A DNA stretch of 64,000 bases from Streptomyces sp. BA2. GTDB taxonomy: Bacteria > Actinomycetota > Actinomycetes > Streptomycetales > Streptomycetaceae. How positions within the stretch are numbered: position 1 is the stretch's first letter; each line of letters begins with the position of its first letter. Below are positions 1 to 8,454 of this stretch, in pieces. The position numbers were made by a program, and so were the translations under genes. Under the pieces are notes generated by a model. That model was not told where the DNA came from. It made no database searches and worked only from the letters and a program-made list of their open reading frames with translations. The stretch is from assembly GCF_009769735.1 (NCBI RefSeq), contig NZ_WSRO01000002.1:3608001-3672000 (forward strand), given 5' to 3'.

Positions 1-780
1 CGGATGGCCGTGGTTTGCAACACGGGGGGCTCCCCGGAGCGCGAGCTGACCTATCTGACCCTGCTGCAGCGGCAGCGTGCGGCAGCGGTCGTCCTGACCG
101 GCGGCGCCCTGGAGGACCCCGCCCACGCCGCCGCGATGTCCGCGAAGCTGGCACGCCTCGCGGACGCGGGCACCCGGATCGTGCTCTGCGGGCGGCCACC
201 GCTGGAGGACTCGGACGCGGTGGCGGCCACCCTCACCTTCGACAACCGCAGCGGCGGGCGGCGGCTCACGGAGCATCTGCTGACGCTGGGGCACCGCAGG
301 ATCGGGTACGTGGCCGGGCCGATGGAGCGCACGACCACCCGGCACCGGCTCGAAGGCCACCGGGACGCGCTCGCGGCGGCCGGCGCCGGGAACGCGGGCA
401 ACGGCGACCAGGAGGAGCTGACCGTCCACGGCCCCTACACCCGCCGGTCGGGCTACGAAGCCACGCTCGAACTCCTGCGCCGCGCCCCCGACTTGACCGC
501 CATCGTGGCCGCCAACGACACGGTCGCCCTGGGCGCTTCGGCCGCCCTGCGCGACCAGGGCCTGCGCATCCCCGAGGACATCTCGGTGGCGGGCTTCGAC
601 GACCTGCCCTTCTCGGTGGACGCCGTCCCCGCCCTGACGACCGTACGCCTGCCGCTGTACGAGGCGGGCGCCCGCGCAGGGCGCCTGGCCACCGGCGCGG
701 AGGAGGCACCGCCCGGGGGCGTGGCGACCATCGGGGCGGAGCTGATGGTGCGGGGGTCCACGGCGCCGCCGTGTCGGTGA
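1..780 (+). CDS. LacI/GalR-family transcriptional regulator, C-terminal part (5' truncated by window)
   Basis: The open frame runs in from base 1, so the N-terminal helix-turn-helix lies outside the window. What is visible is the periplasmic-binding-protein-like effector domain: an AVVLTGG turn, a segment where the monomer pattern LGHRRIGYVAG appears (about residue 95), then AIVAANDTVALGA and the family hallmark DISVAGFDDLPFS, followed by LTTVRLPLYEAG near the C-terminus. In LacI regulators this domain binds a sugar or nucleoside ligand and controls release from the operator. The likely target cannot be read because the upstream neighbours are missing. The first ATG in the window is not a credible start, since the domain would begin mid-fold. 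Confidence 0.9.
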   Translation, partial: RMAVVCNTGGSPERELTYLTLLQRQRAAAVVLTGGALEDPAHAAAMSAKLARLADAGTRIVLCGRPPLEDSDAVAATLTFDNRSGGRRLTEHLLTLGHRRIGYVAGPMERTTTRHRLEGHRDALAAAGAGNAGNGDQEELTVHGPYTRRSGYEATLELLRRAPDLTAIVAANDTVALGASAALRDQGLRIPEDISVAGFDDLPFSVDAVPALTTVRLPLYEAGARAGRLATGAEEAPPGGVATIGAELMVRGSTAPPCR

Positions 781-821
781 GCCCTGGATGTCGTTGACGT
801 CACCGGGAAACGGAGGCTCAT

Positions 822-1388
822 GTGACAGTCATGGACGCGCCGAGCGCCTGGGCCGTACTGGAGGGCGTCAATCTTCCGCGCGGCTATCGCGTCGAGATCA
901 CCGAGGGGAAGATCATCATGACCCCGCATGGTGAGTCGCGGTGGAGGGTCGTCCTCGAGGCGGCTCCTCAGATCGAGCGACAGCTCGCCTCCCACGGCAG
1001 AATCCTCTCGGACGTCATGATCGACTTCCCCACCAGCCAGTACGGGTACGCCCCCGACCTGGCGATCGTCGCCCCCGGAGCCGAGCGCAACAGCCGCGAC
1101 CGCTTCGAGTGGCACAGCTTGGAGGCGGTCATCGAGGTCGTCTCGCGGAGCAGCCGGGACAACGACTTCGCCAAGAAGTTCCACCTCTACGCGGAATGCG
1201 GCATCCCGCTGTACGTGGTCATCGATCCCGAGGACGGGGTCTGCACTGTCCACCGCGGCCCGACCAGGACCGGCAGCTACGAGGACGAGGTGAAGGTTCC
1301 CTTCGGCCAGGACCTCGTCCTGCCTCTCCAGGGGCGCGACATCACCATCGCGACGGACGGCTTCCCGAAGGCCGGGGACCTAGGCTGA
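822..1388 (+). CDS. Uma2-family (DUF820) PD-(D/E)XK nuclease-fold protein
   Basis: 188 residues from a GTG start with CGGAGG six bases upstream. The family signature is clear: YAPDLAIVAP (catalytic Asp region, about residue 75), then LEAVIEVVSRSSRDNDFAKKF with the E-x-V-S and downstream Lys, and YAECGIPLYVVID. These are the PD-(D/E)XK residues of Uma2 proteins, which are abundant in Streptomyces and cyanobacteria. Their physiological role is not settled; they are usually annotated as putative endonucleases. It is a single gene, with the broken VOC gene starting seven bases after it. No partner nuclease, methylase or phage gene lies nearby, so I do not assign it to a defence system. Confidence 0.85.
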   Translation: MTVMDAPSAWAVLEGVNLPRGYRVEITEGKIIMTPHGESRWRVVLEAAPQIERQLASHGRILSDVMIDFPTSQYGYAPDLAIVAPGAERNSRDRFEWHSLEAVIEVVSRSSRDNDFAKKFHLYAECGIPLYVVIDPEDGVCTVHRGPTRTGSYEDEVKVPFGQDLVLPLQGRDITIATDGFPKAGDLG

Positions 1389-1394
1389 TCCCAC

Positions 1395-1687
1395 GTGACA
1401 GCGCCGCCTCCGTTCATCCACCACCTCGGCGTCCTCGCCTCCGATTTCGAGGCGAGTGAGCGCTTTTACAGCGCCGCGCTCGGAGCCCTCGGGATCGGGA
1501 TCGGCTACCGGGCCGACGGGGTCGCCGAGTACTGGCAGCCCTCGTGCGACACGCCCTCCCTTTCTCACGGCATGCTCCCCGGCACTGGCCCGAGTACCGC
1601 GCGTACTGCGCCTTCGTCAGCGACCCCGACGGCAACAACATCGAAGCCGTCCACAAGGAGGCCGCGGCCGCTCCGGGCGAGGCGTAG
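1395..1687 (+). pseudogene. VOC/glyoxalase-family protein, broken by internal deletion and frameshift
   Basis: Starting at GTG 1395, the first 56 codons or so encode a normal VOC N-terminus (IHHLGVLASDFEASERFYSAA, then AEYWQPS). After about 1565 this frame degenerates into Thr/Pro/Arg-rich sequence. The missing C-terminus resumes in the second frame from about 1583 (HWPEYRAYCAFVSDPDG, then NNIEAVHKEA) and stops at TAG 1685-1687. Together the two parts give about 90 residues, whereas the family usually has 120-130. About 35 central residues, including the middle metal-ligand and beta-alpha unit, therefore appear lost together with reading frame. This could be real decay or an assembly error, but a single-base error alone would not restore full length. 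Confidence 0.8.
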
Positions 1688-1712
1688 CGATCGTGGGCAT
1701 TGCGGCGTACCG

Positions 1713-1725
1713 TTGACTCAGTCAA
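1713..1725. promoter_or_regulatory. Perfect palindrome TTGACTCAGTCAA, probable MarR operator
   Basis: The arms TTGACT and AGTCAA are exact inverted repeats around a single C. The site lies 40 bp upstream of the MarR-GNAT gene start, and its left half can also be read as a -35 element. MarR proteins bind short palindromes of this size over their own promoters, so autoregulation is the simplest reading. That link is inferred. Confidence 0.6.
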
Positions 1726-1764
1726 GGGTAACCGCCCTGAGGCCTGCCCCTGGAGGGATTCGCG

Positions 1765-2715
1765 ATGCCGTACGCCTCCGATGCGCCCGTCCATGAGATC
1801 CGCGCCTTCAACCGCTTCTACACGAACCTCATCGGCGCCCTCGACTACAGCCGCCAGCTGTACGTCCCGTACACCCTCACCGAGGCCCGCGTCCTCTACG
1901 AGCTCAACCACGCCTCCCACCTCGACGCGGCCGACCTGCGTGCTGAACTCTCCCTCGACGCGGGGTACTTGAGCCGCCTGCTCGGCAAGCTGGAGAAGGC
2001 GGGGATCGTCGAGCGCGCGCCCTCCAAGCGTGATCCTCGGCGCCAGCGCATCACGCTCACCGTGCGGGGGCGCGAGACTGCCGCCCTGCTCGACGAGCGG
2101 TCCGACGAGGCTGTCGGTTCGCTGCTGTCGACCGTCCCCGCCGCCGAGCGGCCCCGCCTCGCGGACGCGATGCGCACCGTGCGGGAGATCCTGGGCGGCG
2201 GCAAGGGCGGGGCGGGCGCCTCGCGGCCCCTCCTCCGCGAGCCCGGTCCGGGTGATCTGGGGTGGATCGTGCAGCGCAACGCCGCCCTGTACGCGGCCGA
2301 GTTCGGGTTCAACACCGATTACGAGGGTCTTGTCGCCCGGATCATCGCCGACTACGCGGAGGATCACGACCCGCATCTGGAGCGGACGTGGATCGCCGAG
2401 CTCGACGGGCGGCCCGTGGGGTGCGTGATGTGCGTGCGCGACGACGCGCCGGGGACCGCCCGGCTGCGGCTCCTGCTCGTCGAGCCGGACGCGCGCGGGC
2501 ACGGCATCGGGGATCAACTCGTGGGCGCGTGCGTCGAGTTCGCGCGCGGCGTGGGCTACCGCGAGATGGTCCTGTGGACCAACGACATCCTCGGCGCCGC
2601 CCGCGCCATCTACCAGCGGCACGGATTCGTCCTCGTCGACGAGAAGCCGCACCGCTCGTTCGGCGTCGACCTGCTGGGGCAGGACTGGCAACTACGCCTG
2701 GCGGAGACCCCCTAG
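1765..2715 (+). CDS. Bifunctional MarR-type HTH regulator / GNAT N-acetyltransferase
   Basis: 316 residues with ATG preceded by GGAGGG. Residues about 5-145 are a MarR winged helix: YTLTEARVLYEL, then LDAGYLSRLLGKLEKAG as the recognition helix, and wing residues SKRDPRRQRITLT. Residues about 155-312 are a GNAT domain: the LRLLLVEPDARGHGIGDQLV stretch contains the acetyl-CoA-binding R/Q-x-x-G-x-G/A loop, followed by AARAIYQRHGFVLV. This fused architecture is common in actinobacteria and is annotated as helix-turn-helix/GNAT protein; the acetyl acceptor is unknown. The palindrome at 1713-1725 suggests autoregulation. The isomerase gene follows ten bases after the stop and is probably cotranscribed. 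Confidence 0.9.
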   Translation: MPYASDAPVHEIRAFNRFYTNLIGALDYSRQLYVPYTLTEARVLYELNHASHLDAADLRAELSLDAGYLSRLLGKLEKAGIVERAPSKRDPRRQRITLTVRGRETAALLDERSDEAVGSLLSTVPAAERPRLADAMRTVREILGGGKGGAGASRPLLREPGPGDLGWIVQRNAALYAAEFGFNTDYEGLVARIIADYAEDHDPHLERTWIAELDGRPVGCVMCVRDDAPGTARLRLLLVEPDARGHGIGDQLVGACVEFARGVGYREMVLWTNDILGAARAIYQRHGFVLVDEKPHRSFGVDLLGQDWQLRLAETP

Positions 2716-2725
2716 GGTCTGCGTC

Positions 2726-3529
2726 ATGAAACTCGCCTTCTCCACCCTCGGCGTGCCCGGCCTCCCCCTCGCCGACGTGCTGAACCTGGCCACCACCCAC
2801 GGCTATCACGGCATCGAACTGCGCGCGCACCCCGAAGAACCGGTCCACCCGGGGATCAGCCTCACCGAACGGGCCGATGTGGCCGCCCAGTTCAAGGCCG
2901 CGGGCATCGAGATCCTCGGGATCTCCGGGTACGCGCGCGTGGCCGAACCCGGCGACGACGAGCCCGTCCTCGAAGACATACGGTCCCTGCTCACCCTCGC
3001 CCGCGACCTGGGCTCCCCCTTCATCCGCGTCTTCCCCGGCGGCGGCACCGAGCAGAGCGCCGATGAGGCCGACGCGACGGCCGCCCGGAGGCTCGGCACC
3101 GCGGCGGAGTACGCGGCGGACTTCGGCGTACGCATCCTCCTGGAGACGCACGACTCGCACCGCACGGGCGCCGCGGCGACCCGCGTGCTCGGCGCGGTCG
3201 GTCACCGGCACGCGGGCGCCCTGTGGGACGTGATGCACACCTGGCTCGGCGGCGAGTCTCCTGCCGACAGCCACGCGGCGCTCTCCCCGTACCTCGGCTA
3301 CGTACAGGTGAAGGACATCGCGTCGGCCGACGACACGACGCCGCTCGGGCTCGGCGAGGGCGTCCTGCCGCTCGCCGAGTGCGTGGACGTGCTGCTCAGC
3401 GGGGAGCACCGGGACGGCTGGCTCTGCTGGGAGTACGAGAAGCGGTGGTACGAGGACGCGGCTCCGCTGCCCGAACTCCTGGGCCCGGGGCGGGACTTCC
3501 TGTCACGGCTTCTGAACCGCCACGCCTGA
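2726..3529 (+). CDS. Sugar phosphate isomerase/epimerase-like TIM-barrel protein
   Basis: 267 residues of the xylose isomerase-like/AP endonuclease 2 TIM-barrel superfamily. Characteristic stretches are the start MKLAFSTLGVPGLPL, YHGIELRA (first metal-site strand), IRVFPGG, ILLETHDSHRTG (metal-ligand Glu and His), LWDVMHTW and YVQVKDI (later ligand strands), then WLCWEYEKRWY. Such proteins isomerise or epimerise sugars, inositol derivatives or hydroxypyruvate, but the substrate cannot be told from sequence alone. The start is ten bases after the MarR-GNAT stop and has no strong ribosome-binding site, which suggests coupling. The last 134 bases overlap the antisense 3' end of the EamA gene. 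Confidence 0.8.
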   Translation: MKLAFSTLGVPGLPLADVLNLATTHGYHGIELRAHPEEPVHPGISLTERADVAAQFKAAGIEILGISGYARVAEPGDDEPVLEDIRSLLTLARDLGSPFIRVFPGGGTEQSADEADATAARRLGTAAEYAADFGVRILLETHDSHRTGAAATRVLGAVGHRHAGALWDVMHTWLGGESPADSHAALSPYLGYVQVKDIASADDTTPLGLGEGVLPLAECVDVLLSGEHRDGWLCWEYEKRWYEDAAPLPELLGPGRDFLSRLLNRHA

Positions 3530-4406
3530 CGTCGGCGCCCGAACCGCCACGCCTGACCCCCGCCAGGGACGTCAGGCTCACCCCGCCGACCAGGAGCGCC
3601 GCCGCGCACCAGCCAAGGGCGCTCACCGACTCGTCCAGGACCAGCGCCGCCGACGACATCCCGAACACCGGGACCAGGAGCGAGAAGGGAGCGACGGTCG
3701 ACGCGGGGTGGTGGCGCAGCAGATGGCCCCAGGCGCCGAAGCCGAAGACCGTCGTGATCCACGCGACGTAGACGATGATGCCCGCGCCCTGCCAGTCCAG
3801 TGCGGCCAGGGCGTCGAGGTCTGCCGTCGGGCCCTCGAACAGCAGCGAGAGCCCGAGCAGCGGCAGGACCGGGACCGTGCTCACCCACACCATGAAGTTC
3901 AGCGGGTCGGGCGGGGAGGCCTTGCGGGTCAGGACGTTCGACGCGCCCCAGCAGGCCGCGGCGCCGATCAGCAGCGCGAAGGCCGTGAGCGGTCCTGCCT
4001 CGCCCTCGTCGACCGCCGCGACGCCGATGCCCGCCAGTGCGATCAGCATTCCCAACATGCGTACGCGGCCAGGGCGTTCACCCACGGCCACGAAGGCGAA
4101 GAGGGCTGTGAACACCGCCTGGACCTGGAGGACGAGGGAGGACATCCCCGCCGGCATCCCCGCGTCCATGCCGATGAACAGCAGGCCGAACTTGGCGACC
4201 CCCAGAACGAGTCCGACCCCCACGATCCACTTCCACGCGACCTTCGGCCGCCCCACGAAGAAGATCGCGGGCAGCGCCGCCACCAGGAAGCGCAGGGCCG
4301 AGAAGAGCAGCGGCGGGAAGTGGTCGAGGCCCACCTCGATGACGACGAAGTTGACGCCCCAGACGGCGGCGACGAGGACGGCCAGGAGGACATGTGCGGG
4401 TCGCAT
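3396..4406 (-). CDS. EamA/DMT-family transporter
   Basis: 336 residues with about ten hydrophobic helices arranged as two EamA repeats. The first opens with HVLLAVLVAAVWGVNFVVIE and the second around LTAFALLIGAAACWGASNVL. The chosen ATG gives the standard DMT start just before helix 1; an in-frame ATG at 4433 would add nine residues. Family members export amino acids, nucleotides or other small metabolites. The last helix ends near residue 285, and the remaining residues are a charged Arg/Gly/Pro-rich tail reading antisense through the isomerase gene. The tail may be non-functional read-through. The gene is divergent from the LysR gene, a common regulator-exporter pairing. Confidence 0.85.
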   Translation of the reverse strand: MRPAHVLLAVLVAAVWGVNFVVIEVGLDHFPPLLFSALRFLVAALPAIFFVGRPKVAWKWIVGVGLVLGVAKFGLLFIGMDAGMPAGMSSLVLQVQAVFTALFAFVAVGERPGRVRMLGMLIALAGIGVAAVDEGEAGPLTAFALLIGAAACWGASNVLTRKASPPDPLNFMVWVSTVPVLPLLGLSLLFEGPTADLDALAALDWQGAGIIVYVAWITTVFGFGAWGHLLRHHPASTVAPFSLLVPVFGMSSAALVLDESVSALGWCAAALLVGGVSLTSLAGVRRGGSGADVRRGGSEAVTGSPAPGPGVRAAEPRPRTTASRTPSRASRPGAPR

Positions 4407-4529
4407 GCGTCGAGGATCACCCGCCCCGACCATGTAGGACCAGCGCGGATCTCTGCATGATGGGATGAAGCATCGCTTACGAATCAGGTGACGCTCCCGT
4501 GCGTCGCCGACGAATGGGGAGGGCTTCCC

Positions 4530-5459
4530 GTGCTCGATCTCGCTCGGCTCCGCGCCCTGCACGCCGTCTCGGTGCACGGCACCGTCGGCGCCGCCGCCAC
4601 CGCGCTCGGCTACACCCCGTCCGCGGTCTCCCAGCAGATAGCCAAGCTGGAGCGCGAGACCCGCACCACCCTCCTCGAACGGCAGGGCAGGGGCGTGGCC
4701 CTCACCGAGGAAGCACGTCATCTCGCCTCCACAGCGCAGGAGTTGATGGCGATCGTGGAGCGCGCGGAGACCGAGCTCGAGGAGCGGCGCGGGCTGCCCG
4801 CGGGGCGTCTGACCATCGCCGCGTTCGCCTCGGCGGCGCGCGGACTGCTGCCCGGCGTCCTCGCGGATCTCGCCCGGCGGCATCCCGCGCTCGACGCCCG
4901 GATGTCGGAGATCGACCCGCATCTCTCCATCGACCTGGTGGCCAAGGGCGCGGTGGACATGGCGGTCGTGCACGACTGGGACATCGCGCCCCTGCCGACG
5001 CCGCCCGGCATCGAACAAGCCGTCATCGGCGACGACTACTGCGACCTCGTCGTGCCCACGGGACACTGGCTCGCGGGCCGCGACTCCGTGCGCCGCGAGG
5101 AGCTGAAGGGCGAGCGGTGGATCACCCAGCCGCCGGGGCTCGTCTGCCACGAGTGGCTGGTCCGCACCCTGCGCGAGGCGGGCTGCGAGCCGGACATCGC
5201 GCACACGGCGGAGGAGAACCCCACCCTGGTCGCGCTGGCCGCCGCGGGGCTCGGCATCGCGCTCATCCCCCGCCTCGGCCGCGGCCCGATCCCGGACGGC
5301 GCGGTCACCGTGCGGCTCGATCCGCTGCCGGTGCGGCGTCTTTACGCGCTGTGGCGGGCCGGAGCGTCGCGGCGCCCGGCGATCGCCGAGACGGTACGGA
5401 CGTTGCAGGAACAGTGGCTCGACGCGGCGCCCGAGGCCGCGGAAATGGCCGCCCGCTGA
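4530..5459 (+). CDS. LysR-family transcriptional regulator
   Basis: 309 residues from GTG 4530, preceded at six bases by GGGGAGGG; this start puts the HTH at the very N-terminus as usual. The winged helix spans about residues 2-60 (LARLRALHAVSVHGTVGAAA, then YTPSAVSQQIAKLERE, then LLERQGRGVALTEEA). It is followed by the linker helix and an effector domain from about residue 90 (GRLTIAAFASAARGLLPGVL). It is transcribed away from the EamA gene across a 123-bp gap, so control of that exporter is likely. The effector is unknown. An upstream in-frame start at 4488 exists but lacks a good ribosome-binding site. Confidence 0.9.
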   Translation: MLDLARLRALHAVSVHGTVGAAATALGYTPSAVSQQIAKLERETRTTLLERQGRGVALTEEARHLASTAQELMAIVERAETELEERRGLPAGRLTIAAFASAARGLLPGVLADLARRHPALDARMSEIDPHLSIDLVAKGAVDMAVVHDWDIAPLPTPPGIEQAVIGDDYCDLVVPTGHWLAGRDSVRREELKGERWITQPPGLVCHEWLVRTLREAGCEPDIAHTAEENPTLVALAAAGLGIALIPRLGRGPIPDGAVTVRLDPLPVRRLYALWRAGASRRPAIAETVRTLQEQWLDAAPEAAEMAAR

Positions 5460-5647
5460 TGGCCGCCCGCTGAACCTCATTGCTCCCACGCGTACCACTT
5501 TCCGGAAATCGCCCTCTGCCGGGAACCCACGCGCGGCGACCACCGTCAAACCGGCATGCTGCCGGATGAGTCTCCGCGAGGCGGTGTCGGCATCGCTGCT
5601 GGCTGCGAACGCTGACCACCCTCTCCGCCGCCCGCGGCCTGCAGCAT

Positions 5648-5689
5648 GCCGTCACCGGTGCGCCCCCCTTCAACAGCGCCGGTGACGGC
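5648..5689 (+). terminator. Stem-loop downstream of the LysR gene
   Basis: The arms GCCGTCACCGG and CCGGTGACGGC are perfectly complementary over 11 bp with a 20-base loop. It lies in the 389-base gene-free gap between the LysR gene and the GH3 gene. No T-run follows, as usual for Streptomyces terminators. I see no gene in the rest of the gap. Confidence 0.45.
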
Positions 5690-5767
5690 CCCTCCTCCAC
5701 AGTGACCGCCGACTTGCGCTGCCGACTCTCTTGACCGGCAGAAATCTTCGGGATATCCGTGACTCTC

Positions 5768-5778
5768 GGAAAGTTTCC
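5768..5778. promoter_or_regulatory. Palindrome GGAAAGTTTCC upstream of the GH3 hexosaminidase
   Basis: An 11-bp perfect palindrome centred about 75 bp before the GH3 start codon. It resembles the GAAAnTTTC type of operator seen before glycosidase genes in actinobacteria. Which regulator would bind it is unknown, and no DasR-type site was seen here. Confidence 0.35.
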
Positions 5779-5848
5779 TTCAGCCGGTTCCCCCAGTCCG
5801 GCTCCGGTCCGGCATCCGTCCCCGAAGGACGTCACCGAAGGAGCTCAC

Positions 5849-7687
5849 ATGTCCCACCGCAACGCCTCCAGACGGACCCTGCTCACCGCCACAGCCGTCG
5901 CGGCGACGGCCCTGGCCGCGCCCTCCGCCGCCCATGCGGCCGGCAGCGGCGACCGCGGTCGCGACCGGAAGCTGCGGGAGCTCATCTCCCGCATGAGCCT
6001 TGAGGAGAAGGTCGGCCAGCTCTTCGTGATGCATGTGTACGGCCACTCCGCCACCGAGCCCGACCAGGCGGACATCGACTCCAACCTCAGTCACCTCGGC
6101 GTCCGCACCGCGGCGGACGCGGTCGCCAAGTACCGCCTCGGCGGCATCATCTACTTCGGCTGGGCCCACAACACCCGTGCCCCGCACCAGATCGCCGGCC
6201 TCTCGAACGGCATCCAGCGCGCGGCCCTCACCCCGGACGCCCCGGAGGAGTCCCCCACCGCCCGCATCCCGCTGCTCATCTCCACCGACCAGGAGCACGG
6301 CGCCGTGGCCCGCGTGGGCCTCCCCGCCACCCTCCTGCCCGGCGCGATGGCCCTGGGCGCCGCGGGCTCGCACTCCAGCGCGCGCAAGGCGGCCCGCATC
6401 GCGGGCACCGAGCTCCGCGCGCTCGGCATCCGGCAGAACTACGCCCCGGTAGCCGACGTGAACGTCAACCCCGCCAACCCCGTCATCGCCGTACGCTCCT
6501 TCGGCTCCGACCCCGAAGCGGTCGCCGGCCTGGTCGCCGCGCAGGTCAAGGGCTACCAGGGCACGGACATCGCGGCGACGGCCAAGCACTTCCCCGGGCA
6601 CGGCGACACCAAGGACGACAGCCACTCCAAACTGCCGTACATCCACCACACCCGTGAGCAGTGGGAGACCCTGGACGCCCCGCCGTTCCGGGCCGCGGTG
6701 GAGGCGGGCATCGACTCGATCATGACCGCGCACATCGTGGTCCCCGCCCTCGACCCCGCCGAGGACCCGGCCACGCTCTCCCGCCCGATCCTCACCGGCA
6801 TCCTGCGCGAGGAACTCGGCTACGACGGGGTCGTGGTGACGGACTCGCTCGGCATGCAGGGCGTCCGCACGAAGTACGGCGACGACCGCGTGCCGGTGCT
6901 CGCGCTGAAGGCGGGCGTCGACCAGCTCCTGAACCCGCCGAAGCCGGAGATCGCCTGGAACGCGGTGCTCCAGGCCGTGCGGGACGGCGAGTTGACCGAG
7001 GCGCGGCTCGACGAATCGATCCTTCGCATCCTGCGCCTCAAGGCGAAACTGGACCTCTTCTCCGACCCGTACGTCACCTCGCGCGGCGTCGACCGGGCGG
7101 TCGGCACGCGCGCGCATCTCGCCGCCGCCGACCGGATCGCGGAGGAGACGACGACGCTCCTTATCAACGAGGACGGGCTGCTTCCGCTGTCGCGGCGCAG
7201 GCAACGGGAGGTGCTCGTCGTGGGCGCGGACCCGGCGTCTCCGTCGGGGACGACGGGGCCGCCGACGACCGTCCTCGGGCGGGAGCTGACGGACCTCGGC
7301 TTCTCGCCGACGGTCCTTCCGACGGGCACGGCACCCTCCACCGCGAAGATCGCCGAAGCGGTGGCGGCTGCCGCGGGCAAGGACGCGGTGCTCGTGGGCA
7401 CGTACAACGTAGGGGCGGGCAGCGCGCAGATCGCCCTGGTGGAGGCGCTGGTGGCGACGGGTGTTCCGGTCGTGGCGGTGGCGATCCGCAATCCGTACGA
7501 CGTGGCGCGGCTCCAGGGCGTGGGCGCGTCCCTTGCCGCGTACTGCTGGACGGACGTCGAACTGCGCGCCGCGGTACGGGTGATCGCGGGGCGCGCCGAG
7601 CCGCGAGGGCTGCTGCCCGTGCCGGTGCAGCGTGCGAATGATCCGGGGCAGGTGCTGTATCCGGTCGGGCACGGGCTGACGTACTGA
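5849..7687 (+). CDS. Exported glycoside hydrolase family 3 beta-N-acetylhexosaminidase (NagZ-like)
   Basis: 612 residues from ATG 5849 with GAAGGAG upstream. The N-terminus has an RRTLL Tat-like motif (residues 8-12) followed by an Ala-rich hydrophobic stretch ending APSAAHA, so it is exported. The GH3 TIM barrel carries the NagZ hallmark KHFPGHGDTKDDSH (residues 246-259), whose Asp/His pair is the acid-base dyad specific to GH3 N-acetylglucosaminidases. The segment VVTDSLGMQGV contains the nucleophile Asp. A C-terminal second domain from about residue 430 makes it longer than NagZ itself. It should remove GlcNAc from chitin oligomers or muropeptides. It has its own promoter region. Confidence 0.9.
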   Translation: MSHRNASRRTLLTATAVAATALAAPSAAHAAGSGDRGRDRKLRELISRMSLEEKVGQLFVMHVYGHSATEPDQADIDSNLSHLGVRTAADAVAKYRLGGIIYFGWAHNTRAPHQIAGLSNGIQRAALTPDAPEESPTARIPLLISTDQEHGAVARVGLPATLLPGAMALGAAGSHSSARKAARIAGTELRALGIRQNYAPVADVNVNPANPVIAVRSFGSDPEAVAGLVAAQVKGYQGTDIAATAKHFPGHGDTKDDSHSKLPYIHHTREQWETLDAPPFRAAVEAGIDSIMTAHIVVPALDPAEDPATLSRPILTGILREELGYDGVVVTDSLGMQGVRTKYGDDRVPVLALKAGVDQLLNPPKPEIAWNAVLQAVRDGELTEARLDESILRILRLKAKLDLFSDPYVTSRGVDRAVGTRAHLAAADRIAEETTTLLINEDGLLPLSRRRQREVLVVGADPASPSGTTGPPTTVLGRELTDLGFSPTVLPTGTAPSTAKIAEAVAAAAGKDAVLVGTYNVGAGSAQIALVEALVATGVPVVAVAIRNPYDVARLQGVGASLAAYCWTDVELRAAVRVIAGRAEPRGLLPVPVQRANDPGQVLYPVGHGLTY

Positions 7688-7800
7688 TCCGTACGCCGCG
7701 CCACCGGCACGCCACCACCACCTGACCCAAAGCACCCCACGCACCTGGCGTGCGCCCGCCCCCGCGGGTCACGCTGGGTGCACATATCGGGGGGTTCGCC

Positions 7801-8445
7801 ATGCTTGTCATGCTTGTCATGCTTGGCCGGAGGTGTACGGGGCTGCTGGTGCTGGTGGTGGTGTTCGCCGGCGTGACCGGCGTGACCGGCTGCCAGAAGT
7901 CATCGGACCCGGGATCGGAGTCGTCGAACCGGCGGCCGTCCTCGTCGGCGTCGTCCGGGTACGGAGCGGTCTTCCTCGCGGTGGACGAGTGCAGTTCGCG
8001 GGGGCGCGAGACGTTCACGGAGGTGTCGTGCACCAGTGAGCGGGCGGCGGCGAGGGTCATCGCCCGCTACGACGGCAAGGTGACGGAGGGCCCTGCCTGC
8101 CCCGTCCGCACGGACTTCGTACTCCACATCAGCGAGAACCGGCCCGCGGTGGACGAGGACGGGAACGGGGAGGTGCCGCGGGGCTACGCCTGCATGCGGA
8201 ACCTGGAGTCGCCTCATCCTGGGGACCCCGGGGGTGGGGGTGGGCCTCGGACTGTGGTGGGGGACTGCGTCTACAGCGCGGGGCGGGGGGAAGTCCGGGA
8301 GACGGCTTGCGATGGGTCCGGGGCCAAGGCTCCGGAGTACCGGGTGACGGTGGCGGTGGCTGAGCGGGCCCTGTGTCCTGCCGCCACGCAGTTGTACGTG
8401 TCGCTGGGGGGTGCGAAGTCGGTGGGGTGTGCGGTGCGGGTGTGA
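7801..8445 (+). CDS. Putative lipoprotein of unknown function
   Basis: 214 residues. The ATG at 7801 follows GGGGGG at a good distance; a GTG at 7750 is in frame but would bury the signal peptide. A hydrophobic signal ends in the lipobox VTGC (about residue 27), after which comes a Ser-rich spacer. Five further Cys pairs or singles are scattered in the mature part (for example DECSSRG, SCTSE, GPACPV, YACMRN, GDCVYS). Together with tracts such as DFVLHISENR and AERALCPAATQ this resembles the small Cys-containing membrane-anchored proteins common in Streptomyces. No enzymatic motif is visible. The first nine bases are repeated in tandem (see findings). Confidence 0.7.
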   Translation: MLVMLVMLGRRCTGLLVLVVVFAGVTGVTGCQKSSDPGSESSNRRPSSSASSGYGAVFLAVDECSSRGRETFTEVSCTSERAAARVIARYDGKVTEGPACPVRTDFVLHISENRPAVDEDGNGEVPRGYACMRNLESPHPGDPGGGGGPRTVVGDCVYSAGRGEVRETACDGSGAKAPEYRVTVAVAERALCPAATQLYVSLGGAKSVGCAVRV

Positions 8446-8454
8446 GGGGGGGGC

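Noticed and set aside
822..1388. Uma2 gene as core of a defence island
   Set aside because: No methylase, helicase, toxin or phage genes nearby, and Uma2 proteins are widespread housekeeping-like paralogues in Streptomyces.
3396..5549. 717-residue minus-strand open frame across the EamA and LysR genes
   Set aside because: Only its last 336 residues match a transporter; the first part is the high-GC antisense shadow of the LysR gene.
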